From: Latrodectus hesperus
Taxonomy: Eukaryota; Arthropoda; Arachnida; Araneae; Theridiidae
Reading direction: 5' to 3'
Length of the DNA stretch: 64,000 bases
NCBI GenBank assembly: GCA_037975125.1
Contig: CM075857.1
Location: forward strand, 94,916,214 to 94,980,213
Position numbers and translations under genes: made by a program. Each line of letters begins with the position of its first letter. Position 1 is the stretch's first letter. The notes below the pieces were generated by a model. The model worked only from the letters and a program-made list of their open reading frames with translations. It was not told the origin of the DNA and made no database searches. Below are positions 27,546 through 44,115 of this stretch, piece after piece.

Positions 27546-27693
27546 AATGTTCTAGAATATTCCACAGCATTCGAGTGTGTTCTGAACGTTCCACTATAAC
27601 TGAGATATTTCAAAGTATTCTTGAATATTCTAGAATGTTCCACTATAACTGAGATATTTCAAAGTATTCTTGAATATTCTAGAATGTTCTGAA
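27546..27693. promoter_or_regulatory. Cluster of heat-shock elements (HSE), 49-bp tandem duplication
   Basis: Alternating TTC and GAA triplets at exact 5-bp spacing. Three units start at 27550; five consecutive perfect units (TTC-GAA-TTC-GAA-TTC) lie at 27618-27640 and again at 27667-27689. The two five-unit sites sit in a perfect 49-bp direct repeat (27588-27636 and 27637-27685). Weaker units lie at 27570-27592. HSF trimers bind nGAAnnTTCnnGAAn arrays; five perfect units is a strong site by that rule. It lies 5' (minus strand) of the helicase remnant, which suggests it was the promoter region of a Helitron. Confidence 0.75.
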
Positions 27694-27779
27694 GTGTTGT
27701 GAAACGCTCTCATACCTTCTAAAAGTTTTTAGAGGGTTAAACTTACAGCACTACTATCTTTAAAATCACGTATTTCAAG

Positions 27780-30255
<2,476 letters not shown>

Positions 30256-30261
30256 GTTTCA

Positions 30262-30516
30262 CGCTCCCATGACACAGGTCCGAGGTTCGATCCTCGGGCT
30301 GGGAAAGGTTGACACAGCCTTTCATCCCTTCAGTGGGTCGATTAACTGAGTACCAAGCATGCTTGGGAACTAAACACTGGGGGTTTCGCGTTAGGCTGAC
30401 CACCTAACTGGGACATATGCTTCGCATCCCAGGGCCCTCGGTCATGAGAACAGTTATGGGCCCTGTAGGCCTTGCCACACAAGGGGCTGTCGTGCCATGG
30501 AGTTTAGTTTAGTTTT
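30262..30516 (+). repeat. SINE family C, plus-strand copy
   Basis: Same element as 25022-25276 in the opposite orientation: CGCTCCCATGACACAGG, B box GAGGTTCGATCCTCGG (30281-30296), cagcctttcatcccttcag, gggaactaaacactggggg, ccctcggtcatgagaacag, ending gtttagtttagttt. It begins at almost the same internal point as the other copy, so the family head may be short or commonly lost. Confidence 0.82.
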
Positions 30517-32779
30517 ACCACAAGTCTATATTCATAAGCAATTCTAATTTCTTTTTCTTCTCATTTCAATATCCAAACGATTAAGTCTAATTTATCAAAA
30601 ATTATTATATACATTTCAGAAGATGAATCTTAACTCGTGTTTATTTTCAATTTCCCTCTACAAAGTAAACAGATTATTTAGCCGTCGAAGATACAATGAC
30701 GTCATATGCAAGTATCTAATTGATGTGAGAAATGGAAAAAAAATATTTGTATAAATTAATTCATTAGCAAACGATAAATTTAATTCTAATCAAGTTATGA
30801 AAATCGATTTTTGTTCGTATAATTTTTTCGATGAAACCCTATAATTGATATTAAAAATCGATAAAAAATGAAACAAAAATTTATATTAGCAAACGATAAA
30901 TTTAATTTCTATGAAGTAATGAAATTAAAAATCTCAAATTTGAATATTTTTATTTTGAGTTGTGGCAACAAATTAATGATTTCTTCGCATTTTGGGAAAA
31001 AAATTTTTTTTATTTCATCAATTTAATGGAGAACAAAGGAAGTAGACTTTCTCCCGCAATTTATTTAAAGATCTCCAATCATTGGGGGAACTGCTGTCGC
31101 TAATCATTTAGTTGATTGATGCAAAAACGTTTGAAAAAAAATAGGAAAAAAAAAAGCTTTCAGTCTTGAATCACACAAAGGACAATGTCGCTGATCTATA
31201 GCTTTGTAAAGTAGTCATTAGTCATTGTTGCACCCTCCAATTGCGAAACATCAGAAACACAATTTTTTTCATTCGCCGACCCTTCTTGAAGATGGACACA
31301 ATGCATGCATGCGGGGGTGGTGAAGTGAAATGAAGTGAATAGTGAATCGAAGCGCAAGAAAAAGTTCGTAATGAAGTAAGTTTTAAGAAAAGAATTCTCA
31401 GGAATTGTATCTTTTATTTGTTTATTTCTTTATCCCTAAAATCGCTTCCGAAAACGATTATAGACAGTTTTTTACGTTTATTTTCTTTTTTGAAAAGGAC
31501 CTTTGCAAAGTGAGGTGAAAATAATTCGAACAGATTTTTTCAGAAATTGGCATTTGATGTATTTATTCATAATGCAATTTAAATGAATTTTGTGAAGCGA
31601 AAAATTTGAGTTTTTTTTTTAAACTCTTTTTTTACTGTATTGTTAAGGTGCAAATTCCAATTTATATTTTCCATTCAATTCGATTGAAATTTAAATACTG
31701 TAAATAACTGTGATTGTGTAACAAAATAATTTCGTCTTTGAACAAAATTTGATTTTTTTCTTAAATGTTTTTATAAAATTAAAATCTTAAATGACTTTTA
31801 AATAATAAAGCAATGTAATACATTTGCAAGTTCTAAATAAAATATTTTAGTTGTAGCTTTAATTTAAGACATGCAAAAGAAAAATGATTGTTCGCACAGT
31901 TAAATAACAATTGAAGATTTCGTGAATATGTAATTTATTGAAATTTAATATTGAGTTTATTGCTGAAAATATCGTAAATGAATATATTAAACTCACATAA
32001 ATGTAATTAAGTATCCTATTCATATTCCTCATTAGCTTATCTTTGTCGCCCATCTCGAGTGATTCGAGGATTTGTCGAATCAGTTAGAAATAAACGCGTC
32101 TTTACTCAAACTTTGTCAAAAATATAGTCTTAAGCACCATTATTATTTCTTAATAGTGAGAACGTGGAATAAGCTAGTTTTCAAAGAATATTCATAAATA
32201 AATTTTTTAATATTTATGAATGAAAATTGCCAGAGAGTTTTTTTAAATGTAATTTGTAACTATTATTTTAATTGTATTAATATGCTTGGTTTTACAATAA
32301 ATTCTACATTAATAACAAAAATATATATTTAATTGTTACCTAAAAACTAAATATTTAAATCAATAGAAAATTTAATAAATTATAATTACGGATTGAAGTC
32401 GATATTAATTCTAAGTTGAATAATGAGATTTAAATTTGACAGAAAAAATCGATTAATTAAAAAACCAATCAATACGTAAGACTATTTGAATTATAAGTGA
32501 AAGTAATCACATTAAAATTATCATTTAATTTAAGCATGTATTAGTAAAAATATCAAATAGGAGTATCAACAATAGCAAAATTTATTCATAAACTATCATT
32601 TAGTAATCAATGTATCAAACGATACTTTAAATTTAACTAAATAAACAAATAGCAGTTTTCGATAGAATTAAAAGAATCAAAAACAATGAGAAATCCCAGT
32701 TTTAACAATATGAATTCAGCAAATTTCATAATTTAATCGTTGTTTGTTTCAAAACATTAAATTTCCAATCTATTTTCGG
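30517..32779. other. AT-rich noncoding interval with candidate island
   Basis: 31060-31390 is GC-richer and contains a tgcatgcatgc run and a ggtgaagtgaaatgaagtgaa purine stretch; no coding frame or known repeat. The rest is A/T-rich. Confidence 0.4.
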
Positions 32780-32781
32780 CA

Positions 32782-33036
32782 CAGGTGCCGTATAATCCAT
32801 GATTCCAAACTCTTAATTTTTTTTTTTTTTTGGCGATGAAGAAATGTTGCCAAGATGACGTATTGTGACGTGCGCGATGATGTAAATACTAACGTTACCA
32901 AAACAGAATTTTCTGCATAACTCTTATAGTTCTCCATATGTATGACGTAATAAAAACGAGGTTGCCAGATACGTAAGAAAATCCGCCAAAAAATGGTCAA
33001 TATCAGAATTTGGCATCATGGATTATACGGCACCTG
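32782..33036. mobile_element. MITE with 28-bp terminal inverted repeats
   Basis: The left end CAGGTGCCGTATAATCCATG and its complement at the right end (33009-33036) extend to about 28 bp with one mismatch. The right end is followed by TA; the left is preceded by CA, plausibly a mutated TA. The 255-bp interior is noncoding and has three TGACGT/ACGTCA-type motifs. TA-flanked CAGG ends fit a nonautonomous Tc1/mariner-type element. Confidence 0.82.
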
Positions 33037-33244
33037 TACCTTATTTTAACCGATAGAATGTCAAAGTACAACCAATCTCCTCATAGTTTCACGCCAAATT
33101 TCAGTGACTAATTGTACTCCTGAGCTTGCAAGCTAATTTCCAAATTTTCACATCTCATCAAGTAAGGAATATTGGAAACTTCGGATTTTAAGATTCATAT
33201 GTCATTTGAACATACTCTTTTTTGTTGAGATGGATATTCAACCA

Positions 33245-33383
33245 GCTACTTCACAACATGTATTTAACATTTGCCAGCCGCCATTAGCCAGCACGACGAA
33301 TCTTCGATTGGGTCCTGGATTCGAGCTCAGTACCTTCCGATAAAGACATCGAACACTCTAACCAACCAGGCCCCTATGACCTC
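33245..33383 (-). repeat. tRNA-like SINE remnant (family D)
   Basis: The minus strand reads GGCCTGGTTGGTTAGAGTG (A-box region, from 33373) and GAGCTCGAATCC (B box, near 33318-33329), followed by an unrelated tail. A related but more diverged copy is at 43540-43715. It is not a functional tRNA, because the acceptor and anticodon stems do not pair. Confidence 0.6.
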
Positions 33384-33389
33384 GCATAT

Positions 33390-35780
33390 CTAGAATATAG
33401 CAAATGCAATACCTGACTTAGTAAAATACCATCATGCTAAATTTTGTTGTTCTTCCAAACATACCAGTAAGAGTTGTTGGGCTCAAAGAAAACTGGATGG
33501 AAGAGACAATGCCAACTCAGATATCTACCTCCTAACATGATCATTGCTTATACTTACGATAAATTTGGTTACTTTTATCAACTTTTGCAAGTAGATCATA
33601 AGCACCTGAAAAAGTGTTCCACTAAACCTAACTATTAAATGAAATTGTAAATGGGTCAACCTGGTAAAAAAAACAAGTAAATAAAAAGTAGAAAAAATTA
33701 CAAGATCGAGTTCCTTATATTTTAGATTTAAAGGTGTTACATAAAAGAAATATCAACTTTTAAATTATACAGTAGCATACAGACTTAAGTGTAGGATTAC
33801 CGTTTTTCATTAATATCGATTTGTCGGAGGCCATTTGTAATGTAAAGTGTATTTTGCCTTCCATTATTATACTTTCAGAATTACATAAGAAGTCAACATG
33901 AAAATAACTAGTCATCAGTTAATAAATGATGAATAACATTTATCATTAGGTGCGAATGTGAGAAGAATGTAATAAGAAAAAAAAATAAAAGGACGAAGCA
34001 ACATTCTTATCAAATAACGATTTACTCGAGCAATAAATTCCGTCATAATGATTAGCTCTGACATTGATGGATGTGAACCAACAAACACTGCTGATGAATA
34101 TTCCAGCACACTTAAGGAACTTCTTTATATTCTTGGAAGAAAAAAGTATAAGTGATTTTTGCCATTTTTGCCTTGTCCGCATTTATTCATATAATAATTA
34201 ATAATTTTCAAATAATAAATTTGGTAAATAATGAATATAATTATGAATAAAATGAATTTCAAGTAAGAAGATGCTTAAAATTTTTAATTTACAAATTCAA
34301 TATTAGAAAGTAATTCTATGTTCTCCGCCAGAGAGAGCTGCGATCAACGACTTAAAACTCGATGATAGCTCCCCCTGCAGTGAACTTCCAAACTAATTTC
34401 ACAGTTTCAAATTCATAGATTTGTTGCTTCTAATACTCGTAGAAATCGTTAATGTGCACTTTACCAAGGAAATATGCAGATTTGCTCTGTTTATCAAGAG
34501 TTTTTCAGCATTTTATCTAGTTAATGTACACATTAACGGATCTCTTTCCATTAAAGTTCAAAAATTGATTGTTGAAAATGTAGTTTTATCAACTAATTAC
34601 TGGTTGTATTAACTTGATTCTTTATATATCGAAAATTAAAGAAGTAACATTTGTGAATTTCTTTAATTGCAGTAATATTTAAATAGGTCCCATGACAAAA
34701 ATCTAAATGCATTGCATAATTGCTTTTGGTTACAAACTTACCGCGAACTGAAATATAATATACAAATACCGTCTACCATTTTCTTGGCTTTTATCAAAAA
34801 TTAACTATTACAGTTAAAAGAACGTTGGTCAAATTTTAAATTAGTTATCAAATAAGATTAACATACAATAAAAAAAGCATCAGTTTACGATTTATTTTAT
34901 ATTAATCTTTAATTTCACATAATTTTCTTTCTATTTTCAAATTTATTCCTATACGATTTTTCCAATGCGATTTTTTGAAAAGCAAGTGCCATAAAACAAA
35001 AACAGAAATATAATTCACACGAGAATATTTCTTAATCATAAACTTTATAATAAAACATGCTTGAAAAATCAACATTACTTGCCAAAACAAGTTGATTTTT
35101 TTTTTGATAAAAATAGCTTATGCTGTTAATTTGAATGTAAAAGCACCAACTCATTAGTAGATTTTCTATCACAAAACAACACCTATCCCAAATGTAAGAA
35201 GAAAAAACTAGAAGCATTATGCAAAACAGGATCTCGTGAGCAGTGAATAAATAACAGACGATTTTTTTTACTGCAAAACGCTCACTTGCAGACGAAAGTG
35301 TTGGTCTATCTGACAGCCAGTGATGCATAGTGCCCTCGAATATTCAACCGTGACTAGGGGAGGAGAAGTAGGTGCTTTTTGAACTATGCCGCTTCTGTGC
35401 CAATAGAACAGCTACTGAATGAAAAATGAAAACAAGAATTTGCTATCAGGGTCTTCGATAACATTTGATGTGTTTTTGAGAAATGAAGCGTTATTTTAAA
35501 CATCATAATTAAATAAATTTTAAAACATCTTCCTCACAAATAAGAGAATGAAAATCAATATCTACTTAGTGATAAGAATTTTTATTTGAAATGGAAATTC
35601 TCTGAAAATAGCATCCAATGAATGGTATATGTGAATACCATTTTTAAAATTTCTATAAAATTTATATGTCTATTTCAATTTTTAAATATCCTTTTACAGT
35701 TTTTCAATAAAATGTTTTTTTTTTCCTAATTCCTGCCTGCCTTTAGGATATATCTATTCAGCTACGTAATAGGTGAAGGT
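33390..35780. other. Noncoding interval
   Basis: 33420-33620 and 34318-34400 are mildly GC-richer; 34325-34378 has imperfect inverted symmetry (gagagagctgcgatc against gatgatagctcc). No domain-bearing frame. Open frames of 60-98 codons on the minus strand between 33915 and 35328 are A/T-rich chance frames. Confidence 0.4.
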
Positions 35781-35784
35781 GATG

Positions 35785-35945
35785 GCCTCACAGAGAAACA
35801 CTCAGTAAGTATCCCATCTTCACCATGAAAGTGAAGGGATAAAGGAAGACAAACACAGAGAAAGAAAGGAACATCCATGCTCGAACCAGGATTCGAACCT
35901 GGAACCTACTGCTTCGAAGTTAGGGACGCTAATCTTTCCCCCATC
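35785..35945 (-). repeat. SINE A-related tRNA-like element, diverged subfamily
   Basis: The minus-strand B box GGTTCGAATCC (complement at 35889-35899) is followed by gagcatggatgttcc and a ctttctttctctgtgtttgtc block, the same layout as family A (gggcatggatgtac, ctatcctgtctttgtcc). The body and A-box region differ, so it is a related subfamily or an older lineage. Confidence 0.65.
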
Positions 35946-35949
35946 TGTC

Positions 35950-37345
35950 GGAATTTTTAAAAAAAATGTAAGTGAATTAAAAAAAATTTAATGAAAACAA
36001 ACTATTTTTTTATAAATGAATATTTTATACTTAAAGCAAAAATGATCATCAATGATATTGCAATCAATGTATAAAAATTAATTTTCAGATTCTGCAGTGA
36101 TAAAGAAAATGTATGAATAATTCTCAATAAGAATTTTTTTTTCCTTTTACTTTGGGAATTTTTTCTAGAGTTGTCCTCTTACTTTGAGAATTTTTGGGAA
36201 TTTTTAGACTAATTATTGCCACAGTGCAATGGATAAGATATTATCTTTAATTTTGTGAAGGCTTTTGTAACATCCATTTAAAAGGTAGAGGATAGTATTC
36301 AATTGTCTCAAGAGAAAGAAATCTGAAAATTCAAAGGCTTCCTCTCCCATCATTTACGCATGCAGAAAACATAAATGTAACTATCTCTGAGTTCGAGCTA
36401 TTAAGTTTCTACTGCAAGAAGAATGCCCAAAAGTAAAAAAAAAGTGACCCCTGGGTTAAACAAAGTAGATTGATCTTAGAAGCAACCCTAAAAACATGCT
36501 GTAAGGCATTTAAACAGCCACCGAGATTACTTTCTGGAAAGATTTTCAAGAATGGTGGTTCCTTCACGTGTTTAAAAAAAGGAGAAATGTTATAAATTTG
36601 CATAGATCAAGAAAAGCATAAATTCACCTTTTTGTCCTAAAGTAAGCCTTTTATCATCCGTTATGAAATACTTCACGCTTCCACAAACAATTTATTATAC
36701 AGAAGCGGTTTAAAACTTTTTAAGCCATATTTGACTTATTGTATTTTTCCATTTGGCAACATTGCATATAGCGCGATGATGTCTTCCTGGCGGTGACTTT
36801 TAGAACTTTTTATATGGAAAATAAAATTCCCATGAATTTTTGTGTGAAGTATGGCTAAGTTTAACAACATTTGGTTTAGAAATTGCATTTTTAGAGCCAA
36901 AAGGGCAAAGCTAATAATATAATAAACAATATAAAATTTTTATAGCTAAAAAAAAAAAAAAAACAATATCAAAGTGAAATTTTTGTTGCAAATAAAAATC
37001 TGCATTTTAAGTATCATGGTAGTATGTATTTTGAAATTGTTCAACATACAATAACTGTTGGTTTTTGAATAGAAAAAAAATTTTTTACCTCAAATAATAG
37101 GTAAGAAAAATTATATAGATTAAATAATAGGTAAGAAAAGTTAGCTTTTATTAGTGGCTAAACAGTATCATCTTATGCTTAAAAGCATTCGAAAATACAT
37201 CTTCATTAATTCCTAAATTGTCCTAATAATATTTAAAAAATATTTCTGTCGTAAATTATGTAATTTTATCAACAATATTTTTTTCTTTTTTTACTCAGTG
37301 TGCAGCCATTTCTGGTATTTTAAGCTTTTTATCAGGAGCAAATTT
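35950..37345. other. Noncoding interval
   Basis: A/T-rich. 36340-36600 is less so and has a 64-codon minus-strand open frame without resemblance to anything known. 37073-37140 has the direct repeat ataataggtaagaaaa twice. Confidence 0.45.
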
Positions 37346-37360
37346 GGTGGCATCTTGTTA

Positions 37361-37630
37361 TCGTGTGCCAGCTAGGCTGGCAACATGGGGTACGCTGCTC
37401 CACTTTTCCAACTGAACCCTATTTTGGTGTGGAGTCCGACTTCCTCAGTACACACATGCTATAGGTACCCGTTTATAGGGTAAGCAATCATTCAATCCTC
37501 ATTCATACAAGAAAAGGACAAAGACAGGATAGATAGAGAAAGAAAGTACATCCATGCCCGAACCGGGATTCGAACCCAAAACTTCCTTATCCGCAGTCAG
37601 ACACGCTGACCACTAGATACGTTGGGCGGC
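37361..37630 (-). repeat. SINE family A with perfect 14-bp TSD
   Basis: Minus-strand copy bounded by GTGGCATCTTGTTA at 37347-37360 and 37631-37644. This defines the exact element ends: the head ends ggcggc (complement gccgcc) and the tail side starts tcgtgtgccagc. The (CAA)n tail is nearly absent. B box complement at 37566-37576. This is the cleanest boundary for the family in the window. Confidence 0.92.
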
Positions 37631-37644
37631 GTGGCATCTTGTTA

Positions 37645-39540
37645 GCTCTGCTTAATATGGACTTTTTCGTTTATCTTAAGTTTAGTTCCATTAATCCTGA
37701 TTATTAATATACTATACTTAAGTATTTAACCTTAAAAATACTCTTCTTTGAGAAAAAGAAGTATAAAAAATTAAGTTATACTGAGCATATATGTCTGTGC
37801 ACATTTTAGACGAAAGCTTTGAAAAAGTATAATAGCAATTAATTATTTAGAAATATATAAATTAAAAATATTTTTTATAATACAATATTGTGTGTGAACT
37901 AGTATAAAACTATATAAGCCGGAAATAAAAAATAATTTTATACCAAAAATAAAAACATGAAAGGATTAGAAAAATGTACGAGTTGGTAATATTTATATAT
38001 TTTATATAAACATAAAATATAAAGCTACCATATGTTTTGAAAAACGACGCAGGAACTTTAGAGAAACATTTTCGCTTGAAAACTATACGAAAATTCGAAA
38101 TGTTGGACAGTGTTTATGAGTAGGTGGCGAAAGCTCTTGCAACTCTGGCGTTCTTATCTTCATATCAAGATTTATGGATTTCAGAATTCGAGGTGACAGA
38201 CGATGTCTGTTTCTCTTCTTTTTAGTCCATGAGTGTGAGCCATTCTTACAGAATCGAACTTTTTTTTTGTCGAGTTGCACATTTATTTGGAACGCCCTAT
38301 TCTACCTACTGACCTCAATATATTTTGAAATTTTGCTGTAAAGGATGACCGTGGTACAGAAATAAATAGTGAAAGCAAAACCAATTCCCCCCAAAAAAAT
38401 GCTTTGAGGAATAAAAAGTGAAAACGATATATAAAAAAAAAATTTCCTTTTTTCTTCTATTTTTTTAAGCTTTTGTTCCTTTTCACAAATACTAGCAAAT
38501 TTTTTTCTACATAGCCTCGTAATCAATATTTTATTCCCATTCAAAGTAAGTCTTTAATGAAGTTCTAAGATATTTACTTGCTGAGATTTTTTTGGTAAAA
38601 CCTTTTTTTTATCGTCTGAAATTAGAAAATGAGAACTGAAGCGAAAGGGAAAAGAAAACGATCTCTCTAAAAACAAAAGAGAAAGGATAGGAATATCTGG
38701 AGAAAGTCAGCCAAATAAATATCTCATTCCATCAGGGTTGTTTTATTTTTTTCTTCTTATTCTTTTTTTTTTTTCCATCTAGCTCTGTAACAAAGAAGCC
38801 TTTGATGAAAATATCGATAAAGATACAGAAAAAAAAAGAGTTATTGATTAGTTAGGATCATAAGACTCCTTTTTGTTTCCTAATTGTGCACAGTAACAAG
38901 AAAGTTCAATAAAAACTCCTCACAAAAAAAATTGATAGTTATTTAACTGTTTTTTATTTTATGAAAATATTAATAAAATAATTCATTTTTTGTAAAATGG
39001 AATTTCTTTCTAAAACTTTAATAACAAAATTTACTTATGGAATTAAATTATTACTTGCAATTAAAACCCAGTTAATCCTTTTCATAAACAACTGTTTCTA
39101 AAACTAAGAACTGAAGAAAAAATTTTTCAAACATTTTTGTACCAAATACATTGTAACGCTAAGAAAGATATAAAGTAATAATGAAATATTTTATTTCAGA
39201 AAGAAATGGATACAAATTTAGAGTTTTTTTAAATTTTAGTATCCATGTTTTCTAATTGTTTTGGAGTAAATGAATAAATATTTTTTAGCATTATAAGTTT
39301 TAATAAAAGAAAAAAAACATGTTTACCAGAAAATTTCTGTCATTATTGGTAAATAGCCTATTTTTTGTTCTTCTGTATGCATTTCCTCGGGGAAATAATA
39401 ATTAAAAATTTTCCGGGTTTTCTCCCTAGAGACTCATAAATATAATTATTATTCACAGTCTATTATGGAAAATTACTCTGTAGTTATTCTGTTTCCTGAC
39501 CATCATTTAAGTGTTCGTAATTGGAGATGTATTTGTTAAA
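37645..39540. other. AT-rich noncoding interval
   Basis: 38060-38290 is somewhat GC-richer, with a 65-codon minus-strand frame that resembles nothing known. 39405-39440 (ttttccgggttttctcccta) matches the SINE tail motif seen at 343-362 and 40798-40820. Otherwise nothing. Confidence 0.45.
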
Positions 39541-39548
39541 TACTGCAG

Positions 39549-39765
<217 letters not shown>

Positions 39766-39769
39766 GTTG

Positions 39770-42398
39770 AAATTAACTTATTATTTATGTAATAAGACAA
39801 CAATATTTAAAAAAAATGCAATTCGAAAGTAAATTGATTTTAAAAGAGATATTGATGCGAAATTAGCTTTCAATGAAAACGTAATTACATGAAATTAAGA
39901 TCAAAGATAATTTGAATTTTATTTATTATTTTAGCACTGAGAGAAAATGGCTTTTCCTAAAAACGTGTTAAATTATTTTCAAAATAAAAATATAGAAACT
40001 CAACAAAAATGAATTATAATTTAATACATCAAGATACAAAAGTTTAAAAGTAGAAACATTTTCAATGATTACAAAGGAAAAATATGAATTGTTATTAAAG
40101 AAATAAAGATTTCTACTGAAAGAAAAATGATAAGATGTTTGAGAAATTTTATAGAAAAATTTTCCCTCGTAATTAAGTTAATATGATCTTAAACGAAAAA
40201 AAGGATAATGTCAAGAAATGTAGTGTAGATGGATAAATGAACGGATTGGTAGGTAGTTCATAATCCTGTGAAACCAGTTGATCTTAAGGTACGTCACAAA
40301 AAATCAATGCGATTTATTGACTTAAAAACATTTAATTCTCTTTCAGTGAAGCAAAGTTTCCTTAAACCAACGTATTTTAGTATAACTAAAGTCTGTTATT
40401 TTTTTCAGTGAATTATATTTTCATATTCCATGGTGACCAACTAGAAACTTTGATTTAAAGAAAGTATTCTATTATTTTATTTTTCATCTTAATAATAATC
40501 TGTTTCTTTTAGAGATATGTTTTAATATCACTGATATTATACTTAAAAGTAAATAATAAAGTTCAGTTTAGTTTTTTGCAGTGTTTCTATATTTCTATCA
40601 TTCTATGTATTTATGCATGCTTTTCGCATTATTCTCTTTTGCGTAACCTGATCAATCAATTACTGTCTGCTATAGTCCTATATCTGCTATAGTCATATAT
40701 CTGCTACAGTCCTATATCCTGCTATTCTCCCTATAAAATGACACGGATGCTGCATGTGTGCTTTCTCCATGCATATCTATTGGGTTAGATACATGGAAGT
40801 TTTCCTGGTTTTCTCCCTCGCGATACGTTGATAAGACCAATTATCCACGAAAGTGCTCCTGAAAGGCAAAATAATATAGATATTACGAAAAAGATTTACA
40901 AGTACAGATGTTAGGGTGGTCGTTATCGGGTGTTATATGGTTAAAGCACCCCTATTGATATGTTATGTTAGTCCCTTCGAAATAACCTGTATCTTTCGAA
41001 TTTGTTGGCATTTATTCATTAACATTTCACAGTAAAAATAGCTGACCGTTTTTCAGTTGGTGTAAGTTAGAGCAGAAAAAAATATAAAAATAAACATATT
41101 TGCCTTAAATTTAAAACCAATACGTCTAGTGAGTTTTAAATTAATAAAACATCTTTTATGAATGTTTATTTTATTATTTGAATTTCTTTTTGTTGTTTAT
41201 TTTTTATTATATATAAAAAAATTATGAATATTTTACTACATTTAAAGACTGTAACAAAAGATATCATAGGGGTTACAATTATTTACATAAATAACAAAAA
41301 TTTATCGTTTATATATTGTTACTTACCTTTTGTGTACTTGTACATTTCATTATAGATATAACATTTCTACTCTAAAGAATTGAATGTATGCTTTTTATTT
41401 AAGTACTTTTCCGATAAACAAGTCATTTCGATTTCCAATTTTACTTCCCCCCCCCAATTTCCAAAATACAGGATACCATTACTGCACATTTATCCCGAAC
41501 TCTAATGGAAAATCTTCTAACTACACAAAGAAAAGGACAACTTCGAGCAAGGATTTTCAGGACTAAGCCACTGTCTACGCTTTGAGCAAGACCATCCCGC
41601 CAAACTTCTTCTGTATCAAAAACATCTCACGAGGAAGCTCCCTTCCAGTAAATAGGCCCACCCCCTACTCAAACAGCATTTGATCGCGTCGCTAAAAGGG
41701 TTTCTCTGTATTCTCGCCACTCAAGGATATTTTCCCATGGATCCTCATCACCCCGAAAAAATAAAATATCTGCAGACGATAAAGACTTCAGAAAGGAGGG
41801 GGCTTTCAAAAACCTCTTCATACGTCTGCTGTAGAACGGCTTTCTTTAATAGCGAATGAAAAATGTTCCGGATTTTACCTTAGGCCCTGCTAAGATACAT
41901 TTCCTTTAAAATTTAGGAATTCTATACATTGTATCTTTGTTGCCAAACTCTGTATAAAAAAAAAGTTGGGAAAACTCGTTCCGGTAAATGGGAGGGAGGG
42001 CGCTGAGTGCAGAGATTACTGGGAAGTACTCAAGTATAAATCAGGATACTCAATACAAAATTTTGTTAAATTTACAATGAACTGGAAAATATATTATTCA
42101 TCCTGCTTAAAAACACTAAATTTCCATTCGAAGAATTTAGAGCGAAGAACAACCAAAGATTAATATTTTTTCTAATGGAATAACTACGGAAAATAATGAA
42201 ACTTTTGCTACTTTATAAGCTTGTTTGTGTGTTGAAAATTATATTTAAATCCATACGAATTATTTCTATTTCTTTTTGTTTCTTTTTTAGTATTTCTATT
42301 TCTTTTATTAAATTTTTAACTTTTTATTTAAATTTTTTAACTTTTTTTATTTTATCAACGATTAATACAAATTTGTATTATAAAGTATCATAATTTTA
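39770..42398. other. Noncoding interval with repeat remnants and GC island
   Basis: 40667-40730 is a 17-bp minisatellite and 40735-40872 shares the gttttctccct motif with other SINE-like blocks. 41440-41870 is the most GC-rich unique patch of this interval, with a C10 run at about 41450; no domain-bearing frame was recognised there. 42196-42393 is T-rich chance open frame. Confidence 0.45.
40667..40730. repeat. 17-bp minisatellite, about 3.5 units
   Basis: Unit ctgctatagtcctatat, with substitutions (catatat, acagtcc) and a final partial unit. Confidence 0.75.
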
Positions 42399-42408
42399 TA
42401 ATATTAAT

Positions 42409-42713
42409 GCCGACCAACTTGTCTAGTGGTCAGCGTGCCTGACTACGGATAAGGAGGTCCTGGGTTCAAATCCCGGTTCGGGCATGGATATACTTTTTCT
42501 CTCTCTATCTATCCTGTCTTTGTCCTTTCCTTGTATGAATGAGGTGTGAATGGTTGCCTACCCTATAAAGGGTTACCTATGGCATGTATTTAGAGCAAAG
42601 TCGTACTTTCACCTTCATGGTGATCCAATTAAAACAAAAGACGCTCCCAATCGACTTAAATTCGCATAGTATACAGAGCTTAGCTTGTCCAAGTGTCATT
42701 AGTAAACAACAAC
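42409..42713 (+). repeat. Chimeric SINE: family A head joined to family B tail
   Basis: 42409-42585 is the family A head and proximal body (GGTTCAAATCC B box at 42464-42474, ctatcctgtctttgtcc, ccctataaaggg, ctatggcatgt). From about 42587 it switches to the tail-side half of family B (agagcaaagtcgtactttcac, cttgtccaagtgtcatt) and ends in (CAA)n. A single 9-bp duplication, AATATTAAT, at 42400-42408 and 42714-42722 encloses the whole unit, so it inserted as one molecule. Confidence 0.85.
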
Positions 42714-42724
42714 AATATTAATAC

Positions 42725-43938
<1,214 letters not shown>

Positions 43939-44043
43939 ATACATATATCAAAATAATTTTGCGTTGAATGTATTGCTAAAAATAAAATAAGTGTTATATC
44001 TATTCTTGTATCTTTCAATATTTCCTTATGATACTTGTAATCT

Positions 44044-44049
<6 letters not shown>

Positions 44050-44111
<62 letters not shown>
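44050..44111. repeat. (TA)n microsatellite, about 62 bp
   Basis: TA dinucleotides. The open frame spanning both tracts is not a gene. Confidence 0.95.
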
Positions 44112-44115
<4 letters not shown>

